The notes: a model not told the origin generated them from the sequence alone. A stretch of 64,000 bases of DNA from Alistipes sp. (GCA_017555105.1 JAFZHB010000020.1:57167-121166); one strand, 5' to 3'. Shown: positions 32,679 to 42,169, counted from the first letter of the stretch. Numbers and translations: made by a program.

Positions 32679-32978
32679 CTACGCAGCTAACGCTGCTACG
32701 GTAACCACTCCGCCCGCAAAGAGCAGGATCAAGAGGCCGATCAGCGAGATGGCACCCAGCAGTGCCACGATTGTGCCGGTGCAACCCCAACGGCGCGGTT
32801 CGCTGTTGGGCAACGGCTCGGAGAGCAGCACGCAGATCAGACCCACGAGGGGTGTGGTGAGGAGGCTGATCAGAAACGACCAACCAAAACCCAAACGACG
32901 CCCTGCGCCGATCATACCCACGAGAGCCGACAGAAGACAGCCGCTCAAAAGGGCGAAAATTACGATCAATGCAACCAT
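32679..32978 (-). CDS. Small membrane protein of the PspC operon
   Basis: 99 residues with three hydrophobic helices (about 1-22, 30-52, 68-98) separated by GAGRRLGFGWSF and EPLPNSEPRRWG. I do not recognise a family. It is the last gene of the minus-strand PspC/PadR operon, 25 nt after the large PspC gene. Confidence 0.65.
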   Translation of the reverse strand: MVALIVIFALLSGCLLSALVGMIGAGRRLGFGWSFLISLLTTPLVGLICVLLSEPLPNSEPRRWGCTGTIVALLGAISLIGLLILLFAGGVVTVAALAA

Positions 32979-33003
32979 ATCTTTCTCTTGGTTAAAGTGT
33001 TCA

Positions 33004-34236
33004 TTACTCCTTGACTTCGATCTCGAAGAGCTTCTTGCCCTGCGCCTCGATCAACATCTTGGTCTGATCGCCGGCCGACTCGTCGACGGTGATCTTGATC
33101 CCCTCCATTGACTGCAGCGCCTTGACCGCCTCGTTGAGCGAGCCGTCGGTGCTGATCTGGAGCGCGCCGTCGCTGTCGAGTATATCCTCTGCTTTATCGA
33201 GTGTCTCGTCGATCTGCTCGAGTTTGTCCGAGATGGCATCAGCCGCCGTGAAGATCTCATAGTGATTGCAGATGGCCGTCGTGCCGAGACCAATGGTGGT
33301 CAGAATCCAGAGCAAGAACATCACGAGGATCGCCTTGCCGTTGGGTTTGCGCGAAGCAATCAGGCACATCAGCGCATAGATAAGCATCACAGAGGGAATC
33401 ATCGCCACGAAGATACCCAGTACGGGTACAGCCAGGGCGATATCTACGGGGATGATCTCGTGCGAGCCGATCACGATGGCAAACAGACCGATGATCAGTC
33501 CCATGACCACCATCACCAGACCGAAGACGATCAATCCGGCCAGGAGCTTCAGGAGGATCAGCACCACCTTGCCGAAGGTCGACACCGTGTCGGCTACGAC
33601 CGCCTTGGCCGTCGAGTCGGGATCCTTGCTCATGGTTTGGCGCGAGATCGAGTCGGCGGTGATGCGCTCACCGTTCATCTCGAGCTTCTGGCGCGCTGTG
33701 CGTGCCACGGGGATGGCAAACCACATCACCAGGTAGCAGATGATAAAGACTCCGAAGAGGTTGCCCATCATCGGTGCAAACCAACTCAAGAAGGGGATCC
33801 AAGCGAAGCAGCTCAACAGCAGCGGCAGGAAGATCACCACGCGAACCCAGACGGGGTCGATCTCAAAATACTTGCCAATACCGGCGCAGACGCCGCCCAG
33901 CTTCGAGTTTTCTGTGTCGCGGTAGAGGCGGCGCGGGTTGCGCTCGGAGGAGGTGTGGGTCGGTTCTGACTGCTCGGCATCAGCGATCTCGTCGGCCGAG
34001 CCCATCTGTGCGATGATGTTCTTGATGAGGGGTAGCTCCACCACGCGGTCGGTGTGCTGGGTCGAGAGGATCAGCTCGGCGATGCGGGCCTCGATGTCGG
34101 CCACAATCTCGCCTCCTTCGCTCTGATCCTTGTAACGCTTCTTGAGCGTCGTGATGTAGTTATTCAGCTCGTTGTAAGCCTCGATATCCATCGTGAAAGC
34201 GAAGCCCGAGAGGCTGCATTTCTTTACTTCATTCAT
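33004..34236 (-). CDS. PspC domain envelope-stress protein (long form)
   Basis: A 410-residue inner-membrane protein. The cytoplasmic N-terminus (about 1-95: CSLSGFAFTMDIEAYNELNNYITTL ... IEARIAELIL) repeats the pattern at the start of the short PspC protein at 35533. The PspC domain (about 102-175) has RRLYRDTENSKLGGVCAGIGKYFEIDPVW and two helices. Further membrane helices lie around 220-330, and a soluble C-terminal domain ends LIEAQGKKLFEIEVKE. It probably senses membrane state together with its operon partners PadR and DUF2807. Confidence 0.88.
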   Translation of the reverse strand: MNEVKKCSLSGFAFTMDIEAYNELNNYITTLKKRYKDQSEGGEIVADIEARIAELILSTQHTDRVVELPLIKNIIAQMGSADEIADAEQSEPTHTSSERNPRRLYRDTENSKLGGVCAGIGKYFEIDPVWVRVVIFLPLLLSCFAWIPFLSWFAPMMGNLFGVFIICYLVMWFAIPVARTARQKLEMNGERITADSISRQTMSKDPDSTAKAVVADTVSTFGKVVLILLKLLAGLIVFGLVMVVMGLIIGLFAIVIGSHEIIPVDIALAVPVLGIFVAMIPSVMLIYALMCLIASRKPNGKAILVMFLLWILTTIGLGTTAICNHYEIFTAADAISDKLEQIDETLDKAEDILDSDGALQISTDGSLNEAVKALQSMEGIKITVDESAGDQTKMLIEAQGKKLFEIEVKE

Positions 34237-34272
34237 AGTCGTTGGATGTTAAAAGGAAACTGAAACGGATGA

Positions 34273-35121
34273 CTATTCGATTGCTTTGATGCTGCCACCG
34301 CTCGATCGCTTCGTGGTGACACTCTTGCAGCTGCCTGCATAGCGGATATCACCGCCGCTCGAGGCCTCGGCATCGAGCTTATCCAGGCAGAGGATCTTCG
34401 CCTCGGCACCACTCGATACCTCGATGTCGTACTCCTGTACGGCGAAGTTCTTGGCGCGCAGGCTGGCGGCACTCGAGAGATCGACCTCGCAATTCAGTGC
34501 AGCACCCTTCAGCGTGATCTGTGCAGCGCTCGAGGCGTCGACATCGCACACCTGTGCGGCGATGGTAGCCTCGAAGTAGCCGGCCGAGCTGGCGTCGATC
34601 GAACAGCTTCGGGTGGCGATTTCGCCCACGATCTGACCGGCGCTCGAGAGGTCGCACTCACACCACTCGTCGGCCGAGATCGGGGCTTCGATCTTTGCGG
34701 CGCTCGATACGCTGAGTGCAATCTTCTGGCTCTGTATCTTTACTGTCGAGTGGATTTGCGATCCCGAGCTGCCTTTCAGTGCGCTCAGTTTGCCGTCGGT
34801 TGGTACGGTAACGGTGACATTGACCGAAGAGATGGTGCGGATATCTTCATCTATTGTAACGACCAGAACACCGCCTTTGACCTCGGTTACGACATACTTC
34901 ATCACATTGTCGTCGGCCTCGATCACCATCGGCTGACCCTGGTCGGCTACGAGCTCTACGCGGACACCGCGCGAAGTAGAGATGCCGCGGTAGTTGGTCG
35001 GTGCAGGCTGCTCTTTCGTAATCAACTTGCCGCTTCCCTTCAGACGCTGCGGAGCAGCCTCTGCGGGGGTGCATACGATGGCAGCTACGGCTACCATCAG
35101 TGCAAGAATATAGCTTTTCAT
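34273..35121 (-). CDS. DUF2807 (GIN domain) auto-transporter-adhesin-head-like protein
   Basis: A 282-residue exported protein, signal peptide ending PAEA. The mature part is a repetitive beta-solenoid with recurring SSA/SSG turns (VSSAAKIEAPISADEWCECDLSSAGQIVG ... EASSGGDIRYAG), the mark of DUF2807. Its role is not known; it is often found beside PspC genes. It sits between the long PspC gene and the PadR regulator in one minus-strand operon. Confidence 0.87.
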   Translation of the reverse strand: MKSYILALMVAVAAIVCTPAEAAPQRLKGSGKLITKEQPAPTNYRGISTSRGVRVELVADQGQPMVIEADDNVMKYVVTEVKGGVLVVTIDEDIRTISSVNVTVTVPTDGKLSALKGSSGSQIHSTVKIQSQKIALSVSSAAKIEAPISADEWCECDLSSAGQIVGEIATRSCSIDASSAGYFEATIAAQVCDVDASSAAQITLKGAALNCEVDLSSAASLRAKNFAVQEYDIEVSSGAEAKILCLDKLDAEASSGGDIRYAGSCKSVTTKRSSGGSIKAIE

Positions 35122-35195
35122 AATAAACAGGTTTCTAAAGGTTTAAAGGTATAATGTTTTAATTTTGAATTCTAAATTTTACATTTTGAATTTCA

Positions 35196-35528
35196 TTACG
35201 CCTGCTTGCCTCGGATCAGCTCAATCTGGCTCACCATCTCGACCCAGGCCTTGTCCCATTGGCGCAGGTACTCTTGTCCCTTCTCGGTGAGCGAGTAGAA
35301 CTTGCGCGGCGGGCCCTGCGGCGACTCCTCCCAGCGGTAGGTCAGCAGGCCGGCATTCTTTTGGCGGGTGAGAATGGGGTAGAGCGTGCCCTCGACAACG
35401 ATCATCTCGGCAGCTTTCAACTCGGAGATGATGCGCGGAGCGTAGGACTCTCCTCGCGAGAGAATCGCCAGGATGCAGTACTTCAGGATTCCTTTGCGCA
35501 TCTGCGCCTTTACATTATCTTCGGTCAT
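35196..35528 (-). CDS. PadR family transcriptional regulator
   Basis: 110 residues from ATG 35528 (MTEDNVKAQMRKGILKYCIL). The winged helix is typical of PadR: AILSRGESYAPRIISELKAAEM, VVEGTLYPILTRQKNAGLLTYRW, GPPRKFYSLTEKGQEYL. The C-terminal dimer helix is short. It starts 4 nt after the short PspC stop, so the two are translationally coupled. It probably represses its own operon. Confidence 0.92.
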   Translation of the reverse strand: MTEDNVKAQMRKGILKYCILAILSRGESYAPRIISELKAAEMIVVEGTLYPILTRQKNAGLLTYRWEESPQGPPRKFYSLTEKGQEYLRQWDKAWVEMVSQIELIRGKQA

Positions 35529-35532
35529 GGTG

Positions 35533-36039
35533 TTATGGTTTGAGGTTGATATTGTGAACGGGTTCTTCGGGAATGACGATCCAGAGAATGACATAGACCC
35601 AGATCGAGAGACCGCCAAAGAGTATCAGGAAGAGCGTTACGAGGCGCAGCAGTGTGGCGTCGATGGCAAAGTAAGCTGCCAAGCCGCCACAGACGCCGGC
35701 AATCGAACGGCTGCTGCGCGAACGGTAGAGGCGCGGACGGGTGCAGGAGGCCTGCTCGGAGGGGGCGTCGGGGCACTTGCCATCGGCCGAGAAGGCCTCG
35801 GGCTCACCCATGCGGGCGATGACCGCTTTGACATCCTCGAGTGACACGACGCGTAGCGGCGAGGGGGTCTTCTCTCGGAGAATCTCCGCAATGCCACGCT
35901 CGATGTCGCCGATCGACTCCTTCTCGTCGGCAGGTAGAGCCTGCTCCACGCGCTCCAGGTAGCGCTTCAGCGCATCGTAGGCATCCTGGTCGAGCGTGAA
36001 GGCCATCGAGCCAATGTTTGCGTTAATAGTTTGTTTCAT
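35533..36039 (-). CDS. PspC domain protein (short form)
   Basis: 168 residues: a soluble N-terminus (SMAFTLDQDAYDALKRYLERV ... IGDIERGIAEIL) like that of the long PspC protein. After it comes a PspC domain at about 100-160 (RLYRSRSSRSIAGVCGGLAAYFAID, then two helices WVYVILWIVIPEEP). First gene of the operon, driven by the promoter at 36086-36116. Confidence 0.9.
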   Translation of the reverse strand: MKQTINANIGSMAFTLDQDAYDALKRYLERVEQALPADEKESIGDIERGIAEILREKTPSPLRVVSLEDVKAVIARMGEPEAFSADGKCPDAPSEQASCTRPRLYRSRSSRSIAGVCGGLAAYFAIDATLLRLVTLFLILFGGLSIWVYVILWIVIPEEPVHNINLKP

Positions 36040-36085
36040 AACAGTTTAAATAAAAAATAGAGGTAAGAGGTATTGTTTTCAATTG

Positions 36086-36116
36086 CAAATATAATGTCTT
36101 TTGTGGTATTGTGCAA
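36086..36116 (-). promoter_or_regulatory. Promoter of the PspC/PadR operon
   Basis: Minus strand: TTG (36116-36114), a 20-nt spacer and TATATTTG (36093-36086). The surrounding 36040-36225 has no gene. Confidence 0.72.
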
Positions 36117-36225
36117 TACAAAGAACTATATTTTTTTCATTTTTTTCTGTATTTAATTCGATAGGGGAGGTTGGATGGGGTGTTGATTAGGGTGGCGAGT
36201 GGTAAGGGAAGAGCGACCTATCGGG

Positions 36226-36276
36226 TGCTAAAAACGAAGATCACCCCTGCCGGAACTGCTCCGATAGGGGTGATGT
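36226..36276 (-). terminator. Terminator of the LacI-type regulator gene
   Basis: ATCACCCCT (36240-36248) pairs with AGGGGTGAT (36266-36274); on the minus strand it is followed by CTTCGTTTTTA. Confidence 0.7.
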
Positions 36277-36300
36277 TATTTATAAATAGAGGTGTTGGAA

Positions 36301-37383
36301 CTATTTTCCCTCCACAAATGCGATGTCGCTGAACTCTTGGTAGAGATCCACATTCTCGCGCATGATGATATCGAGCGGCATGATGTATCCGCCTTGGTCC
36401 TTGGTGCCGTAAATCAGCGCCTGGATCAGGGTCTTGACGCCGAGATAACCTTGCTGCTCGGGGCGCTGACCCATCAAGAAATCGATTCGGCCGGCCTTCA
36501 GTGCGCGGATGTTGCTGTCGGTGAGGTCGATACCGATCAACTTGACTCCGTTGATGTGGTGACGCTCGAAGTAGTTGGCAATGACGCTGGCACGCGAGTT
36601 GAGCACCAAAGCGCCGCGCACCTCGGGGTGCTCCTCGAAGTAGTTGCCGATCAACGCTTCGTTGCGCTCCGGATCGCCTACCGAGAAGGAGAGGCGATGG
36701 AGGTTGGTGTGCAAATTGGCCTCCTGCAGATAGGTCATCAAACCCTGTTTTCGCAGGATGGTGGTGTTGGCGCTGGCATCGCCGACGCGCTCGGTCTGGA
36801 AAAGCACAAAGTGGGAATCCGCAGGGGTGATCATGTCGATCAGTTTGCCCATGAGGTAGCCGCACTGGTAGAGGTTGGCTGCAAAACAAGCCATCGGGAA
36901 GGTGTACTCGATTTGCGAATCGACATAGATGTAGGGGATGTTTTTCTCCTCTAGGATGTTCGTCAGGAAGACCGTCTCGTCGCGGAAGGTAGGACCGATG
37001 ATCACGCCGTCGACCGCCATTTCCGAAATCTCCTTGAATACGGAGCGACACGAGTAGAGATCGAACTGATTGTAGTACATAAACTTACAATCGATGTTGA
37101 TGTGCTCGAATACGCTCATGGCGCGTTTTACGCCTTTGTGGAAGCTCGCCCAATACTCGCCCGCTTCAAATTCGGGAACGGTGACCACCAACTTATACGA
37201 GCGACGCAACGAGATACTGGAAAGGTGGATGTTCGGTTGGTAGTTCACCTCCTTCAGTACAGCGTCGATGGCTTGGCGGGCAGAGGGGGATACATTCCCT
37301 CGGTTGTGCAGCACACGGTCGACCGTACCCGGCGAAATGCCTGCCATTTGGGCGATATCTTTGATGCGAATTTTCTTGGCCAT
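36301..37383 (-). CDS. LacI family transcriptional regulator
   Basis: 360 residues. The N-terminal helix-turn-helix and hinge are classical (IKDIAQMAGISPGTVDRVLHNRGNVSPSARQAI). A periplasmic-binding-protein-like sensor domain follows (about 62-360, with VDGVIIGPTFRDE, IPYIYVDSQIE, NANTT-like DASANTTILRKQGL, VKLIGIDLTDSN). It probably responds to a sugar. No transport or enzyme genes lie next to it, so its targets are elsewhere; the CTGTGT-N4-ACACAG palindromes at 13.5 and 19.0 kb are a possible but unproven target. Promoter at 37409-37439. Confidence 0.92.
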   Translation of the reverse strand: MAKKIRIKDIAQMAGISPGTVDRVLHNRGNVSPSARQAIDAVLKEVNYQPNIHLSSISLRRSYKLVVTVPEFEAGEYWASFHKGVKRAMSVFEHINIDCKFMYYNQFDLYSCRSVFKEISEMAVDGVIIGPTFRDETVFLTNILEEKNIPYIYVDSQIEYTFPMACFAANLYQCGYLMGKLIDMITPADSHFVLFQTERVGDASANTTILRKQGLMTYLQEANLHTNLHRLSFSVGDPERNEALIGNYFEEHPEVRGALVLNSRASVIANYFERHHINGVKLIGIDLTDSNIRALKAGRIDFLMGQRPEQQGYLGVKTLIQALIYGTKDQGGYIMPLDIIMRENVDLYQEFSDIAFVEGK

Positions 37384-37408
37384 AGCGTCTACAAAGGACT
37401 TAATTTGA

Positions 37409-37439
37409 CAAAGTTATCATTTTTTTACAAATTCTGCAA
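37409..37439 (-). promoter_or_regulatory. Promoter of the LacI-type regulator gene
   Basis: Minus strand: TTG (37439-37437), a 20-nt spacer and TAACTTTG (37416-37409), 26 nt before the start codon. On the plus strand, TATTTTTG at 37658-37665 is a likely -7 box of the channel gene. Nothing else is recognised in 37440-37657. Confidence 0.68.
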
Positions 37440-37697
37440 ATCGGATCTGCCGCGCTTTCTTTGGTTAGGGGCAGAGGAAGGTCGATAAATAGGGGTTTTT
37501 GTGGCTTGGAGAGGGTTGCTCGATGGCTTGGTTTTAGATGTGTAATTGTTGGATAATTAGCACGATGCGCCGTTTTATGGGATCTTTTTGGGGCCCCTCT
37601 AAAAGTGGATCGAAAGACAAAAAGTTGACGGCGGATCAGATATATGAATATTTTTCGTATTTTTGTAGCCGATTTTACCAATTAAGAACAAGACACT

Positions 37698-38612
37698 ATG
37701 TTTCATCTCTTGCAAACAGAAGGCACTACGCCGCTGCTGCTGCCCGATAGTGTGCAGAAAGAGCATTTGCGCAAGGCGATCGAGAAGTTGGTCAATCTCG
37801 ACCTCTCGGTGGTGATCCCTTCGTTGTTGGAGGACCTCATTTGGATCGGCGTCAAGCTCTTCATAGCCCTCATTTTCTACGCTGTGGGTCGTTGGCTGAT
37901 TCGTCGTGTCGTGAAGCTGCTCGACCTGACTTTCGAGCGTCGCAATGTGGAGCCCTCGTTGCGCTCCTTCGTGCGTACGACGGTGAGTGTGCTACTCGTC
38001 TTTGTGCTGATCATGATCGTGGTGCAGACGCTGGGTGTGAATGTTACCTCGCTCATCGCCATCTTCTCGGCCGCTACGCTTGCCATCGGTATGGCGTTGA
38101 GTGGCACGGCGCAGAACTTTGCCGGCGGTGTGATGATCCTCGTGGTGAAGCCCTACCGCGTGGGTGACTATATCACGGCGCAGGGACAGACGGGTACGGT
38201 GCGTGAGATCAAACTCTTCTCGACCGTAATCAACACGCCGGATAATCGTACGATCTACATCCCGAACAATGCCATCGCTACGGCGATCATCGACAACTAC
38301 ACCTCGGCTGAGACGCGCCGTGTGGATTGGAGTATCGCAATCTCCTACGGAGACGATGTGGATGTGGCGCGCAAGGCGATTCTGGCGATGTTTGAGGCCG
38401 ATTCTCGCATCTTGAAGGATCCGGAGGCAGTCGTGAGAGTCTCCTCGTTGGGCGATAGTGCTGTGGTGATTTCGGCACGCGCATGGGTGCAGACGGCTGA
38501 CTATTGGAATGTCTACTACGAGTATAACGAGCGCATCTACAAAGAGCTGCCCGAGGCAGGCATTCGCTTCCCCTTCCCGCAAATGGATATTCATATTAAA
38601 AACGAACAATAA
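37698..38612 (+). CDS. MscS family mechanosensitive ion channel
   Basis: 304 residues with three membrane helices. The pore helix is glycine/alanine-rich (FSAATLAIGMALSGTAQNFAGGVMIL), followed by the beta-domain entrance KPYRVGDYITAQGQTGTVREIKLFSTVINTPDNRTIYIPN, all typical of MscS. The C-terminal alpha/beta domain ends with FPFPQMDIHI. It releases ions and solutes on osmotic down-shock. It is 10 nt upstream of the DUF5606 gene and co-transcribed with it. Confidence 0.93.
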   Translation: MFHLLQTEGTTPLLLPDSVQKEHLRKAIEKLVNLDLSVVIPSLLEDLIWIGVKLFIALIFYAVGRWLIRRVVKLLDLTFERRNVEPSLRSFVRTTVSVLLVFVLIMIVVQTLGVNVTSLIAIFSAATLAIGMALSGTAQNFAGGVMILVVKPYRVGDYITAQGQTGTVREIKLFSTVINTPDNRTIYIPNNAIATAIIDNYTSAETRRVDWSIAISYGDDVDVARKAILAMFEADSRILKDPEAVVRVSSLGDSAVVISARAWVQTADYWNVYYEYNERIYKELPEAGIRFPFPQMDIHIKNEQ

Positions 38613-38622
38613 TTAACGCATT

Positions 38623-39030
38623 ATGGAATTGAGAGAGATTTTGGCCATTTCGGGCCAGCCCGGACTGTTCAAATATGTGGCACAGTCGCAGCGCGGCGTG
38701 ATCGTGGAGTCGCTCATCGACGGCAAGCGCATGAATGCCTCGGCAACCTCGCGTGTGAGCGCGTTGACTGAGATTTCGATGTTCACCGAGGGTGACGATA
38801 TCGCGCTGGCTGATGTCTTCACGCGCATCTACGAGCATACGGGTGGTAAGGAGGCGATCAGCCCCAAGGCTACGCCCGAGCAGCTCAAGGCAGCCTTTGC
38901 CGAGGTACTGCCCGAGTATGACCGCGAGCGTGTGCATGTTTCGGACATCAAGAAGTGCTTCTCGTGGTATAACATCTTGGTGGGTGCCGGCTTCACGGAG
39001 TTTAAGTTGCCGACCGAGGACGAGGAGTAA
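38623..39030 (+). CDS. DUF5606 family protein
   Basis: 135 residues, cytoplasmic. The start MELREILAISGQPGLFKYVAQSQRGVIVESL, then ISMFTEGDDIALADVF and HVSDIKKCFSWYNILVGAGFTEF, is the conserved pattern of this Bacteroidetes family. It has an SH3-like N-terminal piece. Function unknown. It is co-transcribed with mscS and ends in the terminator at 39049-39089. Confidence 0.85.
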   Translation: MELREILAISGQPGLFKYVAQSQRGVIVESLIDGKRMNASATSRVSALTEISMFTEGDDIALADVFTRIYEHTGGKEAISPKATPEQLKAAFAEVLPEYDRERVHVSDIKKCFSWYNILVGAGFTEFKLPTEDEE

Positions 39031-39048
39031 AAAACTCCTTAAAAGAGA

Positions 39049-39089
39049 AGAGAGAGCTTATCCAAAGCGGATAGGCTCTCTCTGTTTTT
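39049..39089 (+). terminator. Terminator of the mscS-DUF5606 unit
   Basis: AGAGAGAGC plus TATCC pair with GGATA plus GCTCTCTCT (39049-39063 with 39069-39083), followed by GTTTTT. Confidence 0.8.
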
Positions 39090-39102
39090 GTGTCGGTTCG
39101 TG

Positions 39103-40125
39103 TTAAATGTCGTGCGATAGGGGAGCGGGCACGGTGTGGCTCATGTCGCAGTCGCCCCAGCGCTCGGCTACATAGTCGAGCGTCGTGTAGAGCTCTTCAA
39201 CATCGAGCGAGGTGACGAGCTTCATGCGTGTCTGCTTGAAGTCGGGCAGTCCCTTGAAGTAGTTCGTCAGGTGGCGGCGCATCTCCAAGATGCCGACATA
39301 ATCTCCCTTGACCTCCAGCGATTTAGCGAGGTGCTCCTTGGCAATGGCTACGCGCTCGATCACCGACGGCTGCGCCATCTCCTCGCCCGTGCGGAGGAAG
39401 TGCTTGCACTCCTCAAAGATCCAGGGTCGGCCATAGGTTGCGCGGCCGATCATCACGCCGTCCACCCCGTAGCGATTGAACATCTCGGCAGCCTTCGGAC
39501 CCGAATCCACATCGCCGTTGCCGATGATTGGAATCTTGATCAGCGGGTTGTTCTTCACCTTGCCGATCAGCGTCCAATCCGCCTCGCCGCGATACATCTG
39601 GGCACGTGTGCGACCGTGGATGGTCAATGCGGCGATGCCCACATCCTGCAGACGCAGGGCGATCTCCTCGATGTTCTTCGACTCCTCGTCCCAGCCCAGC
39701 CGGGTCTTGACGGTGACGGGCTTTTTGACAGCCTCCACGATCTGGCGCGTCATCTCGACCATCAGCGGCACATCGCGCATCATGCCCGAACCGGCTCCGC
39801 GTCCGGCAATCTTCTTCACCGGGCATCCGAAGTTGATGTCGATCACCTCGGGGCCTGCCGCCTCGGCCATCTTGGCCGCCTCGACCATCGGTTCGATGCG
39901 GTTGCCGTAGATCTGGATGCCGACCGGGCGCTCGCCGTTGTCGATGTTGAGTTTACGCAGCGATTTGGCGGCCTCGTGCATCAGTCCGTCTGAGGAGATA
40001 AATTCCGTATATACCATGTCCGCTCCGAAGCGTTTGCACATGTAGCGAAACGACGGATCGGTTACATCCTCCATGGGGGCAAGCAGTAATGGGCGGTCGC
40101 CCAAATCAATATCGGCAATCTTCAT
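39103..40125 (-). CDS. dusB: tRNA-dihydrouridine synthase B-type
   Basis: A 340-residue FMN TIM-barrel enzyme that reduces uridines in tRNA D-loops. The start LLLAPMEDVTDPSFRYMCKRFG, the catalytic Cys101 in DINFGCPVKKIAGRGAGS, VTVKTRLGWDEES, LTIHGRTRAQMYRG and NGDVDS...GVDGVMIGRATYGRPWIF are all present. Length is normal. Divergent from argS, with an 80-nt shared upstream region. Confidence 0.93.
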   Translation of the reverse strand: MKIADIDLGDRPLLLAPMEDVTDPSFRYMCKRFGADMVYTEFISSDGLMHEAAKSLRKLNIDNGERPVGIQIYGNRIEPMVEAAKMAEAAGPEVIDINFGCPVKKIAGRGAGSGMMRDVPLMVEMTRQIVEAVKKPVTVKTRLGWDEESKNIEEIALRLQDVGIAALTIHGRTRAQMYRGEADWTLIGKVKNNPLIKIPIIGNGDVDSGPKAAEMFNRYGVDGVMIGRATYGRPWIFEECKHFLRTGEEMAQPSVIERVAIAKEHLAKSLEVKGDYVGILEMRRHLTNYFKGLPDFKQTRMKLVTSLDVEELYTTLDYVAERWGDCDMSHTVPAPLSHDI

Positions 40126-40204
40126 GTAAAAAAGCGTCTTTTGTCGGTCAAAGATAGTGTATTATTGGCAATAAAATGCTAAATTTGTGCCCAAATATTG
40201 AGTT

Positions 40205-41986
40205 ATGGAGATCGAAAAAATGATATTGAACGCCGTGAGCCGCTCGGTAGAGGCTCTCTACGGCGAGCTTTCGGGCGAGCAGTTGCAGATTCAGAAGACC
40301 CGCAAGGAGTTTGAGGGCGACTACACGCTCGTTGTTTTCCCGCTCTTGAAGAAGAGCCGCAAGTCGCCCGAGATGACGGCTAACGAGATCGGTGCACACA
40401 TCGTGGAGAATACGCCCGAGGTGGCTTCGTACAATGTGATCAAGGGTTTCTTGAACCTCACGCTCGATGCCTCGTTCTGGGCGGATCGCTTCGTGGAGAT
40501 GGTAGCCGACAAGGGCTTCGGCCAGGCTGCACCGACGGGGCGTACGATGATGATCGAGTACTCGTCGCCCAATACGAACAAGCCCCTCCACCTGGGTCAT
40601 ATCCGCAATAACCTGCTTGGTTACTCGGTTGCCGAGATCCTGAAGGCCAACGGCCACTCGGTCATCAAGGCCAACCTGGTGAACGATCGCGGTATCCACA
40701 TCTGCAAGTCGATGTTGGCTTGGAAGCGCTACGGCGGTGGTGAGACCCCCGAGTCGTCGGGCATGAAGGGTGACCACCTCGTGGGTAAGTACTATGTCGA
40801 GTTCGACAAGCACTACAAGGCTGAGATCAAGGAGCTCGTGGCCGGTGGTATGAGCGAGGATGAGGCCAAGAAGCAGGCTTCGATCATGCGCGAGGCACAG
40901 GAGATGCTGCGCAAGTGGGAGACCGGTGACGAGGAGGTTCGCGCCCTCTGGACAATGATGAACGGCTGGGTGTACGATGGCTTCGATGTGACCTACAAGG
41001 CGCTGGGCGTCGATTTCGATAAGGTGTACTACGAGTCGCAGACCTACCTGCTGGGTAAGTCGCTCGTAGAGGAGGGCTTGGCTAAGGAGGTCTTCTATCG
41101 CCGCGAGGATAACTCGGTGTGGATCGACTTGACGGGCGATGGCCTGGATGAGAAGCTGCTGTTGCGTGGTGATGGCACTTCGGTCTATATGACGCAGGAT
41201 CTGGGTACGGCTTTCCGCCGCTTCGAGGATAATAAGCTCGACGATATGGTCTATGTCGTGGGTAACGAGCAGAACTATCACTTCCAGGTGCTGAAGCTCG
41301 TGCTCAAGAAGCTCGGTTATGCCGAGTGGAGCGACCACATCACCCACCTCTCGTATGGTATGGTGGAGCTGCCCGAGGGTAAGATGAAGTCGCGCGAGGG
41401 TACGGTGGTGGATGCCGACGACCTGATCGCCGATATGGTGAAGACCGCCCGCGAGATGTCGGCCGAGCTGGGTAAACTCGACGGCTGCACGGAGGAGGAG
41501 GCCGAGGCTGTCTCGACGATGGTCGGCCTGGGCGCATTGAAGTACTTTATCCTCAAGGTAGACCCGAAGAAGACGATGCTCTTCGATCCGCGCGAGTCGA
41601 TCGACTTTAACGGTAATACGGGCCCCTTTATTCAGTACACGCACGCGCGTATCTGCTCGGTGCTGCGTAAGGCGGCTGAGCAGGGTCTCTCGTTCGAGGG
41701 CAAGGCCGAGGCTGCTATGATCGGCGAGGAGATCGAGCTGGTGAAGATGCTCACGGAGTACCCCTCGACGGTGGCTGCCGCAGGCGAGAACTTCGCCCCC
41801 TCGATGATCGCTGCTTACATCTACGAGCTGGCCAAGTCGTTCAACGGCTACTACCACGACCACTCGATCCTCAAGGAGGAGAACGCCGAGGTGCGCAAGC
41901 TGCGTCTGCAGCTCGCCGCGCAGGTGGCGCAGGTGATCCGCAAGGGTATGCGCCTGCTGGGTATCGAGGTGCCGGAGCGAATGTAA
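40205..41986 (+). CDS. argS: Arginine--tRNA ligase
   Basis: 593 residues, class I synthetase. The HIGH-like motif is in SSPNTNKPLHLGHIRNNLLG (HLGH at 129-132), the KMSKS equivalent is KMKSREGTVVDADDL, and the C-terminal anticodon-binding domain ends RKGMRLLGIEVPERM. The N-terminal additional domain is present (FEGDYTLVVFPL). A -7 box TAAATTTG lies near 40180-40187. Ends before the terminator at 42006-42040. Confidence 0.97.
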   Translation: MEIEKMILNAVSRSVEALYGELSGEQLQIQKTRKEFEGDYTLVVFPLLKKSRKSPEMTANEIGAHIVENTPEVASYNVIKGFLNLTLDASFWADRFVEMVADKGFGQAAPTGRTMMIEYSSPNTNKPLHLGHIRNNLLGYSVAEILKANGHSVIKANLVNDRGIHICKSMLAWKRYGGGETPESSGMKGDHLVGKYYVEFDKHYKAEIKELVAGGMSEDEAKKQASIMREAQEMLRKWETGDEEVRALWTMMNGWVYDGFDVTYKALGVDFDKVYYESQTYLLGKSLVEEGLAKEVFYRREDNSVWIDLTGDGLDEKLLLRGDGTSVYMTQDLGTAFRRFEDNKLDDMVYVVGNEQNYHFQVLKLVLKKLGYAEWSDHITHLSYGMVELPEGKMKSREGTVVDADDLIADMVKTAREMSAELGKLDGCTEEEAEAVSTMVGLGALKYFILKVDPKKTMLFDPRESIDFNGNTGPFIQYTHARICSVLRKAAEQGLSFEGKAEAAMIGEEIELVKMLTEYPSTVAAAGENFAPSMIAAYIYELAKSFNGYYHDHSILKEENAEVRKLRLQLAAQVAQVIRKGMRLLGIEVPERM

Positions 41987-42005
41987 GAGAAGAGAGGCAA
42001 GAGAA

Positions 42006-42040
42006 AGAACGGAAATCAGCAATGGTTTCCGTTCTTTTTT
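42006..42040 (+). terminator. Terminator of argS
   Basis: AGAACGGAAA (42006-42015) pairs with TTTCCGTTCT (42026-42035), followed by T to 42040. Confidence 0.85.
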
Positions 42041-42046
42041 CTGGGT

Positions 42047-42114
42047 TTAATTAGGTTTTTCTAGTTTTACTTATGAAACCTATAAAACCTATTTTACCTA
42101 ATCTACCTATTATT
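42047..42114. repeat. AGGTTT/AAACCT inverted repeat, copy 2
   Basis: TTAATTAGGTTTTTCTAGTT on the left faces AAACCTATAAAACCTATTTT and ACCTAATCTACCTATT on the right. It is built from the same 6-7 nt words as the elements at 32591-32643 and 63612-63700. Confidence 0.45.
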
Positions 42115-42169
42115 CCTTTGCTGGTACGAACTTTGCTCGTGGGGTATCGAACACTAAAATTTTGCAACC

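Noticed and set aside
40148-42022. 624-codon minus-strand frame opposite argS
   Set aside because: Mirror frame of argS rich in Leu/His/Arg, typical of antisense shadows.
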